Shown one piece after another: positions 1 through 9,137 of a DNA stretch of 64,000 bases. Below the pieces are notes generated by a model. That model saw only the letters and a program-made list of their open reading frames with translations. It did not search any database and had not been told where the DNA came from. The stretch's first letter is position 1, and every line of letters starts with the position of its first letter. The stretch covers positions 195,643 to 259,642 of the forward strand of contig JAEYZG010000018.1 of the NCBI GenBank assembly GCA_023428135.1, read 5' to 3'. A program made the position numbers and the translations under genes. The DNA comes from Bacteroidota bacterium. Its GTDB lineage: Bacteria > Bacteroidota > Bacteroidia > Cytophagales > Cytophagaceae.

Positions 1-244
1 CGCCTGCCTTTGTGAAGAAATCAATAAGCAGATAAAAGATCTCTGATGTGTTTTTCAGATCAGAGCAATACACATCGTTCTCTGCATAGTAGATGTACAT
101 GAAGAAGACATAGATCAAGACCTTGTTCATGTCCTGCGGTGTAATCAGCTTGAGCAGACTGTCCAGCTCATCGATGATTTCCTGATTGAGTACAGTGTCT
201 TCCTGTAAGATAACAGCTACTCTCTTTAATGGATCTGTTTCCAT
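1..244 (-). CDS. hypothetical protein, N-terminal part only
   Basis: An open frame runs on the minus strand from an ATG at 244 down to the window edge, giving the first 81 residues (begins METDPLKRVAVILQ). The visible part is acidic and helix-prone, with an aromatic stretch (IYVFFMYIYY) around residues 44-53 that is too short and polar-flanked to be a clear membrane segment. There is no signal peptide and I do not recognise the family. It lies downstream of a structured inverted-repeat element and a good minus-strand -7 promoter box, so its transcript may carry a long structured leader. The C-terminus is outside the window. Confidence 0.6.
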   Translation of the reverse strand, partial: METDPLKRVAVILQEDTVLNQEIIDELDSLLKLITPQDMNKVLIYVFFMYIYYAENDVYCSDLKNTSEIFYLLIDFFTKAG

Positions 245-297
245 AAATGTTTGTTGGGTTTTGTGCTTCGTTCCGCAAGCGGGTTAAAAATTAAGAC

Positions 298-451
298 AAA
301 AAAATTGCGTGGAACAGTAGCTACTTGCCAGAGGTACCGCGAAGAACCCAAACACAATAGCTACGCCCACGCAAAAGCGGAACACCAGCTATTCTTGTGT
401 TTTGGAAAATTCGCGGTTTTCTGACAAAGAATATGCTAACGCAATTTTTTT
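298..451. ncRNA. structured inverted-repeat element (candidate structured RNA or palindromic mobile repeat)
   Basis: A perfect 13-bp inverted repeat (298-310 with 439-451) encloses a bubble of about 25 and 21 nt, then nested arms ACCGCGAA/TTCGCGGT (336-343 with 410-417) and a nearly perfect stem (348-362 with 387-405). A competing pairing exists: TTGCGTGG (305-312) with CCACGCAA (367-374). A long hairpin with a central bubble resembles 6S-type RNA, but a palindromic mobile repeat or a folded recombination site is equally possible. It sits between a minus-strand -7 box at 517-524 and the start of the minus-strand gene at 244, so it would lie in that gene's 5' leader. Confidence 0.4.
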
Positions 452-516
452 ATATGTAAAAGTCTTTTAGTCTGGACTCTATTCGATACGCATTAAAGGG
501 GTTAGGTTGAACGAGG

Positions 517-524
517 CAAAGATA
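517..524 (-). promoter_or_regulatory. putative Bacteroidota -7 promoter element (TATCTTTG)
   Basis: The minus strand reads TATCTTTG here, an exact match to the TANNTTTG -7 consensus of Bacteroidota. A TTTG at 552-549 could be the -33 element, but the 24-nt spacing is a little long. Transcription would run through the structured element at 298-451 into the gene starting at 244. Confidence 0.4.
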
Positions 525-530
525 GGGAAA

Positions 531-606
531 AAGTTGAAAGTTGAAAGTCAAAAGTTTAAAGTGAAAAAAAGTTAAAAGCAGAAAGGGTAAAGCTTAAAGT
601 AAAAAT
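531..606. repeat. A-rich short tandem-like repeat (GTTGAAA / AAAGTTTAAAGT)
   Basis: Degenerate copies of GTTGAAA, GTTTAAAG and GTTAAAAG follow one another. A similar tract occurs just after dcp at 12985-13023. No open frame crosses it. It may be simple low-complexity intergenic DNA. Confidence 0.4.
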
Positions 607-607
607 A

Positions 608-660
608 AGAGAAGGGTTAGGATGAGGTCCATTTGCCTTAATTCGGGAACTAAATATCTA
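608..660 (+). repeat. solo remnant of the right flank of the 226-bp repeat family
   Basis: The segment AGAAGGGTTAGGATGAGG and the following ~35 bp resemble the sequence directly after the MITE-like copy at 14517-14742 (both continue with a CGGGAA-TAAATA pattern). No terminal inverted repeat is present beside it, so it looks like a fragment. From 661 to 859 I see only AT-rich DNA before the lhr start codon. Confidence 0.4.
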
Positions 661-859
661 TCCAAATAACCCTTATACTCCATAACCAGGCAATAATTGC
701 TAACCATTTGATTAACAGTGATATTTTTTTAATGCATTATCCCGATTATAATTAATCTGTTTTTCAGGAGTTTATTTCATTCTTGTTTTGTTTTGTGAGG
801 TGAGGTTTCTTTTCTCATCAAAATAAGGTAACTTTTACAATAAACGATCGGAAATACTA

Positions 860-3800
860 ATGCTATCGGACAAATTTCATCCTGCTGTTGCTTCCTGGTT
901 TACCCAAACCTTTACTCAGCCCACTAGTGTGCAGAGTCAGGCCTGGAATGAGATTAAAAAAGGAAAATCTGTTTTAATTGCAGCTCCGACAGGGTCTGGT
1001 AAAACGCTGGCTTCTTTTATGTCTGCCATTGATGACCTTGTAAAGCAAGGTTGTAATGGAGCGCTGGAAGATGCAACACAGGTCGTTTATATTTCTCCTC
1101 TTAAGGCCCTTAGTAATGATATAGAACGAAACCTTCAACTGCCGTTAAAGGGAATTTCAGAAGAACTCGTCAAAACGGGTTGTCCTGATGTAAAGATCAG
1201 AGTGGGAGTCAGGACAGGAGATACAACCACTGTTGAGCGCAGTTCAATGATCCGGAAGCCCCCTCATATCATTGTAACCACTCCTGAATCTCTTTATTTA
1301 TTGCTTACAAGTGTAAACGGAAGGAAAATACTATCAACTGTAAAATCAGTAATCGTTGATGAGATACACAGTATTGTAGGCAGTAAAAGAGGAAGTCATT
1401 TGTCTTTGTCACTTGAACGACTTCAGCATCTTACCGGAAACAAACTGATAAGAATAGGAATTTCTGCTACCCAGAAACCAATAGAAAAGGTAGCTGACTT
1501 TTTGATGGGGAATGCCCAAAAGAGACCGTGTAAGATCATCAATACAGGTCATAAAAGGGCGATGGATCTAACAATAGAGGTGCCAGGTTCACCTCTTACA
1601 TCTGTTATGTCACATGAAGTATGGGGGGAAATTTATAACAGATTAGAGACATTAATTCTTGAACATAAGACTACCTTAATTTTCGTCAATACAAGAAGGC
1701 TTGCGGAACGGCTTGCACTGCATTTAACGGAGCGACTAGGTCCTTCTGCCGTAACTGCGCATCATGGCAGTATGTCCAAGGATCAAAGGTTTGATGCAGA
1801 ACAGAGATTAAAATCAGGAAGTTTAAAAGCTCTGGTTGCTACCTCTTCACTGGAGTTAGGAATTGATATCGGATTTGTAGACCTGGTTTGTCAGATAAGT
1901 TCACCCAGGTCCATTGCTGCATTCCTCCAAAGAGTGGGGCGTTCTGGTCACTCCGTGGAAGGCAGACCTAAGGGGATGCTGTTTCCTCTTACAAGAGATG
2001 AGCTTCTGGAATGCGCTGCTATATTTGATTCAGTCAGAAGAGGGGAACTGGATGCAATCGTGATGCCTGAAAAGCCTGTTGATATCCTGGCCCAGCAAAT
2101 TGTTGCCGAAGTGGCTTCTGAAGAGCAGGATGAGGATGCTCTTTATGAAATGTGTCGAAATGCCTATCCATTCAGGGAGCTTACAAGAGAAGCGTTTGAT
2201 GAAATCATCAACATGCTTTCGGACGGTTTTACAACGAGAAGAGGAAAAAGAGGGGCTTATATTTTTCATGATGTAGTTCATAAGAAACTGAGAGCCAGAA
2301 AAGGAGCAAGATTAACAGCCATCGTCAATGGTGGCGCAATTCCTGATAATTTTGACTTTGACGTTATAAAAGAACCTGAAAATATTTTCGTAGGAACATT
2401 AAATGAAGATTTCGCTATTGAGAGTTTACCTGGTGATATCTTTCAGCTGGGCAATGCTTCCTACAGAATCACAAGAATAGAAAACAGTAAAGTAAAAGTA
2501 GAAGATGCCGCAGGTCAGCCTCCTTCATTGCCTTTCTGGCTTGGAGAGGGTCCCGGAAGGACAACAGAGTTATCCGATGCCGTATCAAGAATCCGGGAGA
2601 CTGTTTCGGATCTTATTGGTGAAGTAGATGAGTTTTCATTAAAGGATGAAGACAACAATTCCTGGAAAACCAAAGGAATTGATTGGCTGGTAAATGAAGT
2701 GGGGCTTTGTGAAGCAGGAGCAGACCAGCTGGTGACTTATCTCGCATTATCCAAAGTCGCACTTGGCACCGTGCCTACTCAGAAAAGGCTGGTATTAGAA
2801 CGCTTTTTTGATGAAGCAGGAGATATGCATCTCATTGTACATTCTCCTTTTGGAAACAGGGTAAACAGAGGTTGGGGATTGTCTTTGAGAAAAAGATTTT
2901 GCAAGAAATTTAACTTTGAGCTTCAGGCTGCTGCTACGGAAGATGCCATCATCCTTTCCCTGGGCTCCACGCACAGCTTTCCACTGGAAGAAGTTTTTAA
3001 TTATCTGAAAGAACAATCGGTTGAAAAAATATTAATTCAGGCCTTACTTGATTCACCGATCTTTGAGATCAGATGGAGGTGGAATGCCAGTGTGGCATTG
3101 GCAGTTTTGAGAAGGAGAGGCGGTCAGAAGATGCCTCCACAGCTACAGCGCATGCAGTCAGAGGACCTTGTCGCGCTGGTATTTCCTGATCAGTTAGCCT
3201 GTTTTGAAAATATTCAGGGAGAAAGAGAAGTTCCCGATCATCCTTTGGTAAATCAGACAATCCATGATTGCCTTACAGAGGCAATGGATATTGATTTGCT
3301 GAAAGACGTCTTAAAGAGAATAGAAAAAAGAGAAGTAGAACTTGTTGCCAAAGACCTTCGCGAGCCATCTCCGCTTGCTCAGGAAATTCTCACCGCAAGA
3401 CCTTATGCATTTTTGGACGATGCTCCGCTTGAGGAAAGAAGAACCAGAGCTGTATTAAGCAGAAGATGGCTTGACGCTTCTGAAGCTGATGATCTGGGCA
3501 GACTGGATGCTGCTGCTATTGAACTTGTAAAGTCAGAAGCCTGGCCCGTTGCATCTTCATCAGATGAACTGCAGGACGCATTAAGCATGCTTGCTTATAT
3601 TACCGAAGAAGAAATGAAACGAGGAGATGGCAGATTTAACTGGGATGAGTTTTTCCAGGTTCTGGTCAAAGAACAACGTGCAGGCATATTTAAAACTATT
3701 AATGGTAATAAACTTTGGATTTCTATCGACCGGGTTCCGCAATATGAATCGGTTTATCAGGATTTCAGATTAACTCCTTCTTTACCTGTTCCTGAAAGAT

Positions 3801-5200
3801 TAAGAGAAAAGAAATGGACGAAAGAAGATGCTCTCAAGGAAATAGTCAGAGGAAGGCTTGAAGGTCTTGGACCTGTTACGGAAGAGGAACTGGCAAGTCA
3901 GATGGACGTTTCGAGAAGTGACATGAATTATGCCATGCTCTCGTTAGAACAGGAGGGATTTGTATTTCGTGGTACTTTTAATTCTGGAGCCAAATCTGTT
4001 GAATGGTGCGAGAGAAGACTTTTATCAAGGATTCACAGATACACACTTCAAAAGCTCAGAAAAGAAATTGAAGCTGTATCTCCCGCAGATTTTATGCGGT
4101 ATCTTATCGAATGGCAAGGCTTGTCTGCGGAGCAGGCAGAGGGACCACTTGCTGTGGAAACTGTTCTCTCAAAGCTGGAGGGGTTTGAAGCTTCATCTGC
4201 AGCCTGGGAGTCAGAGATACTTCCGTCAAGAGTTGTCAATTACAATCATACATGGCTGGACTATTGCTGTATGAGTGGGAAATATGTCTGGGGAAGAATA
4301 GGTAAAGCAGATGGTGCTGTTAAAAAGCTTAATTCACCGATCAAGACAACTCCCGTCATGCTGGTGTCAAGGAAAAATGCTGAAGTATGGAAATATGATG
4401 CGGGCAATAATTATGCTCCTGAGCTTTCATCAAAAGCCTTGCAGGTGGTGAATTTTCTGAAGGAAAGAGGAGCTTCCTTCTTTGAAGATATTGCAACAGG
4501 AACAAGATTATTCGATTCCCAGACAGAAGAAGCGATTGCAGAGCTTGTATCAGCTGGAATTGTAAGTTCTGATAGCTTTACAGGGCTACGTGCTTTATTG
4601 GTTCCATCAAAATATAAACTGGAATCATCTACAAGAAGAACCGTGCCATTTACAATGAACGACTCAGGAAGGTGGAGCCTTATCAGAAATGAGTTTCATG
4701 AAGAGCCTTCCAGGGAAAGGTTTCTGGCGATGACAGCCAATGTATTGTTGAAGCGGTACGGAGTTGTATTCAGGAAGCTTGTTGAACAAGAATCAATAAT
4801 ACCACCTTGGAGAGATCTTGTCAGAACGTTCAGGAAAATGGAAGCCAGAGGTGAAATAAGAGGTGGTCGTTTTGTGGATGGTGTCTGGGGAGAGCAGTTT
4901 GCATTGCCGGAAGCAGTTACAATGCTTCGGGACATTCGCAAAAAAGAATTGAAAGGATCGATAGTTGTCATCTCTGCTGTAGATCCGTTAAACCTTACAG
5001 GTGTATTGCTTCCGGGAAAAAGAGTTTCAGGATACTTTGGAAACAGGATATTGTTGAAAGATGGTTTGCCTGTAGCAGTGCTGGAAGGAGGAGAAGTCAA
5101 ATTTTTTCAAGAGTTTGAAAAAATGGAAAAATGGGAGCTTCAAAATCTGCTTATCCGTAAGCATATAGCCCCTGAGCTACGAACCTATCTGGGCGTTTAA
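860..5200 (+). CDS. lhr: Lhr-family (large helicase-related) DEAD/DEAH-box ATP-dependent helicase
   Basis: A 1446-residue superfamily 2 helicase, close to the usual length of full-length bacterial Lhr (about 1500). Motifs in order are Walker A APTGSGKT (residues 42-49), TTPES (140-144), DEIH (167-170), SAT (202-204), the second RecA domain with TSSLELGIDIG (about 328-338) and motif VI QRVGRSGH (357-364). The remaining ~1000 residues fit the Lhr winged-helix and long C-terminal region. Known Lhr proteins translocate 3'-5' on single-stranded DNA and unwind DNA or RNA:DNA hybrids in repair; that role is family knowledge. The gene stands alone, with about 100 bp before the next gene on the same strand. 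Only the first ATG of the frame precedes the helicase core, so the start is secure. Confidence 0.93.
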   Translation: MLSDKFHPAVASWFTQTFTQPTSVQSQAWNEIKKGKSVLIAAPTGSGKTLASFMSAIDDLVKQGCNGALEDATQVVYISPLKALSNDIERNLQLPLKGISEELVKTGCPDVKIRVGVRTGDTTTVERSSMIRKPPHIIVTTPESLYLLLTSVNGRKILSTVKSVIVDEIHSIVGSKRGSHLSLSLERLQHLTGNKLIRIGISATQKPIEKVADFLMGNAQKRPCKIINTGHKRAMDLTIEVPGSPLTSVMSHEVWGEIYNRLETLILEHKTTLIFVNTRRLAERLALHLTERLGPSAVTAHHGSMSKDQRFDAEQRLKSGSLKALVATSSLELGIDIGFVDLVCQISSPRSIAAFLQRVGRSGHSVEGRPKGMLFPLTRDELLECAAIFDSVRRGELDAIVMPEKPVDILAQQIVAEVASEEQDEDALYEMCRNAYPFRELTREAFDEIINMLSDGFTTRRGKRGAYIFHDVVHKKLRARKGARLTAIVNGGAIPDNFDFDVIKEPENIFVGTLNEDFAIESLPGDIFQLGNASYRITRIENSKVKVEDAAGQPPSLPFWLGEGPGRTTELSDAVSRIRETVSDLIGEVDEFSLKDEDNNSWKTKGIDWLVNEVGLCEAGADQLVTYLALSKVALGTVPTQKRLVLERFFDEAGDMHLIVHSPFGNRVNRGWGLSLRKRFCKKFNFELQAAATEDAIILSLGSTHSFPLEEVFNYLKEQSVEKILIQALLDSPIFEIRWRWNASVALAVLRRRGGQKMPPQLQRMQSEDLVALVFPDQLACFENIQGEREVPDHPLVNQTIHDCLTEAMDIDLLKDVLKRIEKREVELVAKDLREPSPLAQEILTARPYAFLDDAPLEERRTRAVLSRRWLDASEADDLGRLDAAAIELVKSEAWPVASSSDELQDALSMLAYITEEEMKRGDGRFNWDEFFQVLVKEQRAGIFKTINGNKLWISIDRVPQYESVYQDFRLTPSLPVPERLREKKWTKEDALKEIVRGRLEGLGPVTEEELASQMDVSRSDMNYAMLSLEQEGFVFRGTFNSGAKSVEWCERRLLSRIHRYTLQKLRKEIEAVSPADFMRYLIEWQGLSAEQAEGPLAVETVLSKLEGFEASSAAWESEILPSRVVNYNHTWLDYCCMSGKYVWGRIGKADGAVKKLNSPIKTTPVMLVSRKNAEVWKYDAGNNYAPELSSKALQVVNFLKERGASFFEDIATGTRLFDSQTEEAIAELVSAGIVSSDSFTGLRALLVPSKYKLESSTRRTVPFTMNDSGRWSLIRNEFHEEPSRERFLAMTANVLLKRYGVVFRKLVEQESIIPPWRDLVRTFRKMEARGEIRGGRFVDGVWGEQFALPEAVTMLRDIRKKELKGSIVVISAVDPLNLTGVLLPGKRVSGYFGNRILLKDGLPVAVLEGGEVKFFQEFEKMEKWELQNLLIRKHIAPELRTYLGV

Positions 5201-5302
5201 TTTCTTGTATATGAGTTAATTTTACCGAACTTGACATTAGATATTCTGATTTAATAAATTTATTTGTTACTTTTAGCTTTTGAAGATTAAGAACCAGAAC
5301 TA

Positions 5303-6226
5303 ATGTTGACATACGGTATTACTCCTCCTAAAGCAAAAAATGCTGAAGAACGCATTCTGGAAATTGCAGAGAAGCAAATAGACAGGATTAAAGGTCTTGA
5401 TGCTGATGCGTTGATCATTTATGATATTCAAGATGAATCTGACAGGATTTCAGATAGCAGGCCATATCCGTTTTTGCCTACACTAGACCCTAAAGTATAT
5501 TCGGATGTCTATCTGAAAGATTTAACACTTCCTAAAATCCTATTCAGATCTGTAGGGAATTATTCACCGGAATTGCTGCAGGCGGAACTTAATGAGGCTT
5601 GTAACAATCAAAATTATGTGTTTGTAGGAGCTTCTTCACAAAATCAAAAAGTGCAGCTTACTCTGGATGATGCCTATCAGCTGTGCCAAAATGCTAATAG
5701 GAATATTCGTCTGGGTGGTATTATGATCCCGGAAAGACATCAGAAGAAAAGTGATGAACATATCAGAGTGAAGAATAAGATCAACAATGGATGTGAGTTT
5801 TTTATTTCTCAGGCAGTCTATCATAGTGAGGCTTCCAAAAACTTTCTATCTGATTATTACTATCTTTTCGAAACAATATCGGAAAAGATGAGGCCAATCA
5901 TTTTTACACTTACGTTATGCGGTTCGCCTAAAACACTTGAATTCCTTAAGTGGCTTGGTGTATCTGTGCCTAAGTGGGTTGAAAATGAATTGCTGAATTC
6001 TAAAAACATTCTGGAGAAATCATTTGATGTCAGCTATCAGATATACAAAGAACTACATGAGTTTGCAATGGACAAAAATATTCCTGTAGGCTTTAATATT
6101 GAAAGTGTTTCCATTAATAAGGAAGAGATTGAGGCATCTGTCGAGTTGTTTGAAAAGGTGAGTAAAGATTACAGAATTGCACAACCTAAACATAGTAGTA
6201 TACTTGCAGATACGGCATCGGTTTAA
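5303..6226 (+). CDS. methylenetetrahydrofolate reductase-like (MetF-family) protein
   Basis: A 307-residue protein with the TIM-barrel pattern of the MTHFR family: an early strand ADALIIYDIQDES (residues 34-46), GGIMIPERH (138-146) and GCEFFISQAVYH (163-174), which correspond to GG-I-P and the ISQ/ITQ strand of MetF. The family binds FAD and reduces methylene-tetrahydrofolate; whether this divergent copy does so is uncertain, and it may be a paralogue with another substrate. No signal peptide. A strong rho-independent terminator follows 20 bp after the stop, so it is probably the last or only gene of its transcript. A TTGACA (5231-5236) with TAAATTTA about 19 bp further on could be its promoter. 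Confidence 0.7.
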   Translation: MLTYGITPPKAKNAEERILEIAEKQIDRIKGLDADALIIYDIQDESDRISDSRPYPFLPTLDPKVYSDVYLKDLTLPKILFRSVGNYSPELLQAELNEACNNQNYVFVGASSQNQKVQLTLDDAYQLCQNANRNIRLGGIMIPERHQKKSDEHIRVKNKINNGCEFFISQAVYHSEASKNFLSDYYYLFETISEKMRPIIFTLTLCGSPKTLEFLKWLGVSVPKWVENELLNSKNILEKSFDVSYQIYKELHEFAMDKNIPVGFNIESVSINKEEIEASVELFEKVSKDYRIAQPKHSSILADTASV

Positions 6227-6246
6227 GATATAGATTTATGATTCTG

Positions 6247-6282
6247 AAAACACCTGCCGGAATTTTGGCAGGTGTTTTTTTT
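6247..6282 (+). terminator. rho-independent terminator after the MTHFR-like gene
   Basis: A 12-bp perfect stem (AAAACACCTGCC at 6247-6258 with GGCAGGTGTTTT at 6267-6278), an 8-nt loop and a run of T residues to 6282. Confidence 0.9.
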
Positions 6283-6291
6283 ATGAATTAG

Positions 6292-6517
6292 CTCCTGAAG
6301 GATATAGGCGTCACCTTAACATTGTTTAGTAAACCACAATTAGCTGTTTTGTCATTCTGAGCCCTGCGAAGGATCTGATAGTCACAAAATAATTTATTCT
6401 TTAAACCATCATTATGCCAGATAGCTTAATTCCATTTATTCTGATAGCTCAGATGCTTCACAAGTTCAGCATGACAAAGGATAGACTCCTTAAGTTGACG
6501 GTCATGTCCATCAGTAG
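6292..6517 (-). mobile_element. MITE-like element, copy A (226 bp)
   Basis: A non-coding 226-bp unit bounded by ~28-bp imperfect terminal inverted repeats (6292-6319 and 6490-6517; ends CTCCTGAAGGA... and ...TCAGTAG). Read on the opposite strand it aligns without visible length change to copy C at 14517-14742. An internal inverted repeat built on GTCATTCTGAGC / GCATGAC with GAAGGATCTGA is also present. There is no open frame and no transposase. Copies of exactly equal length with matching ends indicate mobilisation in trans. It fills most of the 6227-6607 gap. Confidence 0.75.
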
Positions 6518-6607
6518 AAGGATTAGAGATGAGGCTTATTTTATTTAAAAAGTTATGAATGATTCATCAGGCAACATCCATATATCCTGTAAGTTTAAAT
6601 TTTCAAT

Positions 6608-7240
6608 ATGCAAAAGACAGAAAAGACAACCCCAAGCAGATACGCCAATCAGCGTATGCATTATTCGGAAGAAGTAATCTTTCCGATTCTGGATGAAGCA
6701 TTGTTCTGCATTGTCAGCTATTCATTGAACAATGAGCCTTATTCTATTCCGACAGCCTTTGTGAGAGAAGGCTCTAAGCTTTACATTCACGGTTCTGTAG
6801 GAAGCCATTTTTTGAGACAACTTACACCTGGTACTCCTGTTTGCATATCAGTAATGCTGGCGGACTCATTGGTAGTGGCTAAGTCTGCTTTTCACCATTC
6901 TGTGAATTACAGATCTGTGATCATTTTTTCCAAGAGTGAGCTCATTGATGACTATGATCTCAAAGCTGATTTTTTCAAAAAACTGACAGAGAAAATGGTG
7001 CCGGGAAGCTGGGATTACCTGCGTCCTATGAAAACCAGTGAGGTCAATAAAACGATGCTTATTGCTTTCGAGATCAACGAAGCTTCAGCAAAGGTAAGAA
7101 ATGCTGCTCCAAGTGATGATGAAGAAGATATGGATCTTCCGATATGGTCGGGCCTTATTCCTATTCCACCTAAAAGACTGGCGCCGATTCCAGATGAATC
7201 TAGTAAAAATATTCCATTGCCGGAGCATCTTAAGTTCTAA
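6608..7240 (+). CDS. pyridoxamine 5'-phosphate oxidase-related, FMN-binding protein
   Basis: A 210-residue protein with the pattern of the PPOX-related flavin-nucleotide-binding family (Pyridox_ox_2 / NimA-like): a strand with ALFCIVSY, then PYSIPTAFV, LYIHGSVGS (a usual FMN-phosphate contact region), the characteristic AKSAFHHSVNYRSVIIF, and a late WDYLRPM. The C-terminal PIWSGLIPIPP is typical of this subgroup. Members are cytoplasmic split-barrel flavoproteins, mostly of unknown substrate; a role in detoxification or reduction is inference. No signal peptide. It lies downstream of MITE-like copy A and upstream of the decayed DUF3857 genes, with no clear operon partner. Confidence 0.85.
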   Translation: MQKTEKTTPSRYANQRMHYSEEVIFPILDEALFCIVSYSLNNEPYSIPTAFVREGSKLYIHGSVGSHFLRQLTPGTPVCISVMLADSLVVAKSAFHHSVNYRSVIIFSKSELIDDYDLKADFFKKLTEKMVPGSWDYLRPMKTSEVNKTMLIAFEINEASAKVRNAAPSDDEEDMDLPIWSGLIPIPPKRLAPIPDESSKNIPLPEHLKF

Positions 7241-7298
7241 GGTTTTGTGATATAGAATCAGAGCCCATCTTTTTTTTACATTTGTACTAAACTTTTAG

Positions 7299-7520
7299 GC
7301 TCAGCATTCTTTAAAATGGGGGAAACCAAGTAAAGAAGAAATTCAATTAAATGTCTGTAGCTTTGATAGTTCGGCCAATGCAGTAGTACTGGCAGAGACG
7401 GGGCATATAAGGTTTATAAATAATTTTGTTTATCTGGAAATATATAAGAAAGTTAAGATACTTAATTCTAAAGGTCTTGATTATGCAACGGTTGAGATTC
7501 CCTATCAGGTTAAATATAAT
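7299..7520 (+). pseudogene. 5' coding region of the following DUF3857 gene, without a usable start
   Basis: In the same frame as the gene at 7521, an open stretch starts after a TAG at 7296-7298 and encodes AQHSLKWGKPSKEEIQLN and onwards, the usual mature N-terminus of DUF3857 proteins just after a signal peptide. Upstream in frame a hydrophobic FFTFVLNF is readable but is cut by the TAG and has no ATG before it. The only nearby ATG (7316) is out of frame. A TACATTTG -7-like box lies at 7277-7284. The simplest reading is that the signal peptide and start have been lost by mutation. Confidence 0.5.
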
Positions 7521-9137
7521 ATGGACGATGTACAAGACCTGAAAGCACAGACAATCAATATAGAGAATGGAGTTCCTGTTATCACCCAGCTGGTTAAGGA
7601 TCAGATATTTACTCAGACACCAGATCCATGGATGGAAGAAAAGAAATTTACTTTTCCGGGAGTGAAAGATGGGTCAATTCTGGAATACAAGTACACGCTT
7701 GTAACTAAGAGAATTAAATACCTGAAAGATTGGTGTTTTCAGAATAAAATTCCAACATTATTTAGCGAGTTAAAAGCAGAAATTCCGTTGGAGCTGCAAT
7801 ATAACGTAATACTTAGCGGAAATATGCTTCTTGACAAGTATAAAAATGCTTCACCTAAAGATAATACATGGTCTTTAAAAAATATTCCGGGATATGAGCA
7901 TGAAAATTTTGTTTATTGTTATGATGATTATATAAACCAGATTCAGTTTCAGTTAAATAGCTACTACAAAATTGAGCGTTACGGGGGGGAAGATAAAAGC
8001 GTTCTGCAAAGTTGGGATGAACTTGCTACAGAGGTCACTGAAGACTATTCTATATATTTGGGGAAAGCGGGAATTGCAAAGGAATTGCTGTTACAGATAG
8101 TAAATATAAAAGACTCCAGGGAAGACGCATTGGTAAAGATTTTCAAGTTTGTTCAAAACTTCAATTTAACTTATTACAGTAAATATCCGATTCAGAAAAT
8201 ATCTGATCTGATAAAAACAAGATCAGGAAACTCCGCAGAAATAAATCTATTGTTATGCTTGTTGCTAAACGAAGCCGGTATTCCAGCTAATCCTGTCCTG
8301 ATATCCACTAAAAGACATGGAAAAGTAACGAAACAATTCCCTCAACTGGATCAGTTTAACCACGTCATGGTTACAGTTTCAGAAAAGGATAGCAGTTATA
8401 CATTTTTGGATGCCGTAAGTAATAGTTCCAATTATCATCTCCTGCCAGCTGATCATATAAACTATTGGGGATTTATGTTGGATGGCTCTAACAGCCGATG
8501 GCTAAAAGTTGATTATCCTACTGAAGGTAAGGAAGGCTATCTTGTTACTTATAATTTAGAACCTGATAGAGTTAAAATAAAATTTAATGGAAAATATTCA
8601 GGATACTCTGCTCTGAAAAAACGGGAAACCCAAAAAAATAATACTGTTAAAGGGCCTTTGTTTTCTCTCGAAAATGTAACAATCAAAAAAGATAGTTCTA
8701 CCATTCTTAATCTGGAAAATGAATATGAAGACTATTCTGAAAGTTACTATTATTCTTCTCCATCCAGATCTGCAGGGAAGTTGTTTCTTAATCTGAATCT
8801 GTTTGAACATCAAAATCCTTTTAAACAGAAGGAGCGGCAGTTTCCGGTAGAAATGGAGTACCCATATAGTATTAACAGTACTGTTGTTATCGCATTATCA
8901 CAAGGAGACGTAGCTACTGTGTTACCTAAAAGCATATCTATAGCTTTGCAGAACGAAGGTGTTCAGTATGGTAAGTTTATTTATAAAGTAGCCAGTGATG
9001 ATAAAAATATCAGGGTCTCTATCAAATGGGAAATGTCTGAGACTATTATACCTCAGGATTATTATGGTTTTCTTAAAGATTTTACCAATAAAGTAATTTC
9101 TAAATTAAACGAACCTATTGTTATTGAGAGGAAGTAA
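7521..9137 (+). CDS. DUF3857 / transglutaminase-like domain protein, probably missing its N-terminus
   Basis: The 538 residues from the first in-frame ATG contain the rest of a DUF3857 domain (to about residue 190), a transglutaminase-like domain (about 200-310) and a C-terminal DUF-type beta domain. At the catalytic cysteine position the sequence is RSGNSAEINLLL, with Ser238 in place of Cys; a His (NHV, 281) and Asp (LDA, 297) remain, so it is probably not a working transglutaminase. Family members in Bacteroidota are normally exported. Here about 74 residues of matching sequence lie upstream without a start codon or signal peptide, so the product is probably truncated or the gene inactive. 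Its stop overlaps the next start by one base (TAATG), as in a translationally coupled pair. Confidence 0.7.
   Translation: MDDVQDLKAQTINIENGVPVITQLVKDQIFTQTPDPWMEEKKFTFPGVKDGSILEYKYTLVTKRIKYLKDWCFQNKIPTLFSELKAEIPLELQYNVILSGNMLLDKYKNASPKDNTWSLKNIPGYEHENFVYCYDDYINQIQFQLNSYYKIERYGGEDKSVLQSWDELATEVTEDYSIYLGKAGIAKELLLQIVNIKDSREDALVKIFKFVQNFNLTYYSKYPIQKISDLIKTRSGNSAEINLLLCLLLNEAGIPANPVLISTKRHGKVTKQFPQLDQFNHVMVTVSEKDSSYTFLDAVSNSSNYHLLPADHINYWGFMLDGSNSRWLKVDYPTEGKEGYLVTYNLEPDRVKIKFNGKYSGYSALKKRETQKNNTVKGPLFSLENVTIKKDSSTILNLENEYEDYSESYYYSSPSRSAGKLFLNLNLFEHQNPFKQKERQFPVEMEYPYSINSTVVIALSQGDVATVLPKSISIALQNEGVQYGKFIYKVASDDKNIRVSIKWEMSETIIPQDYYGFLKDFTNKVISKLNEPIVIERK

Noticed and set aside
4696..5100. 134-codon frame antisense to lhr
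   Set aside because: Shadow of the helicase coding sequence; no signal or domain pattern.
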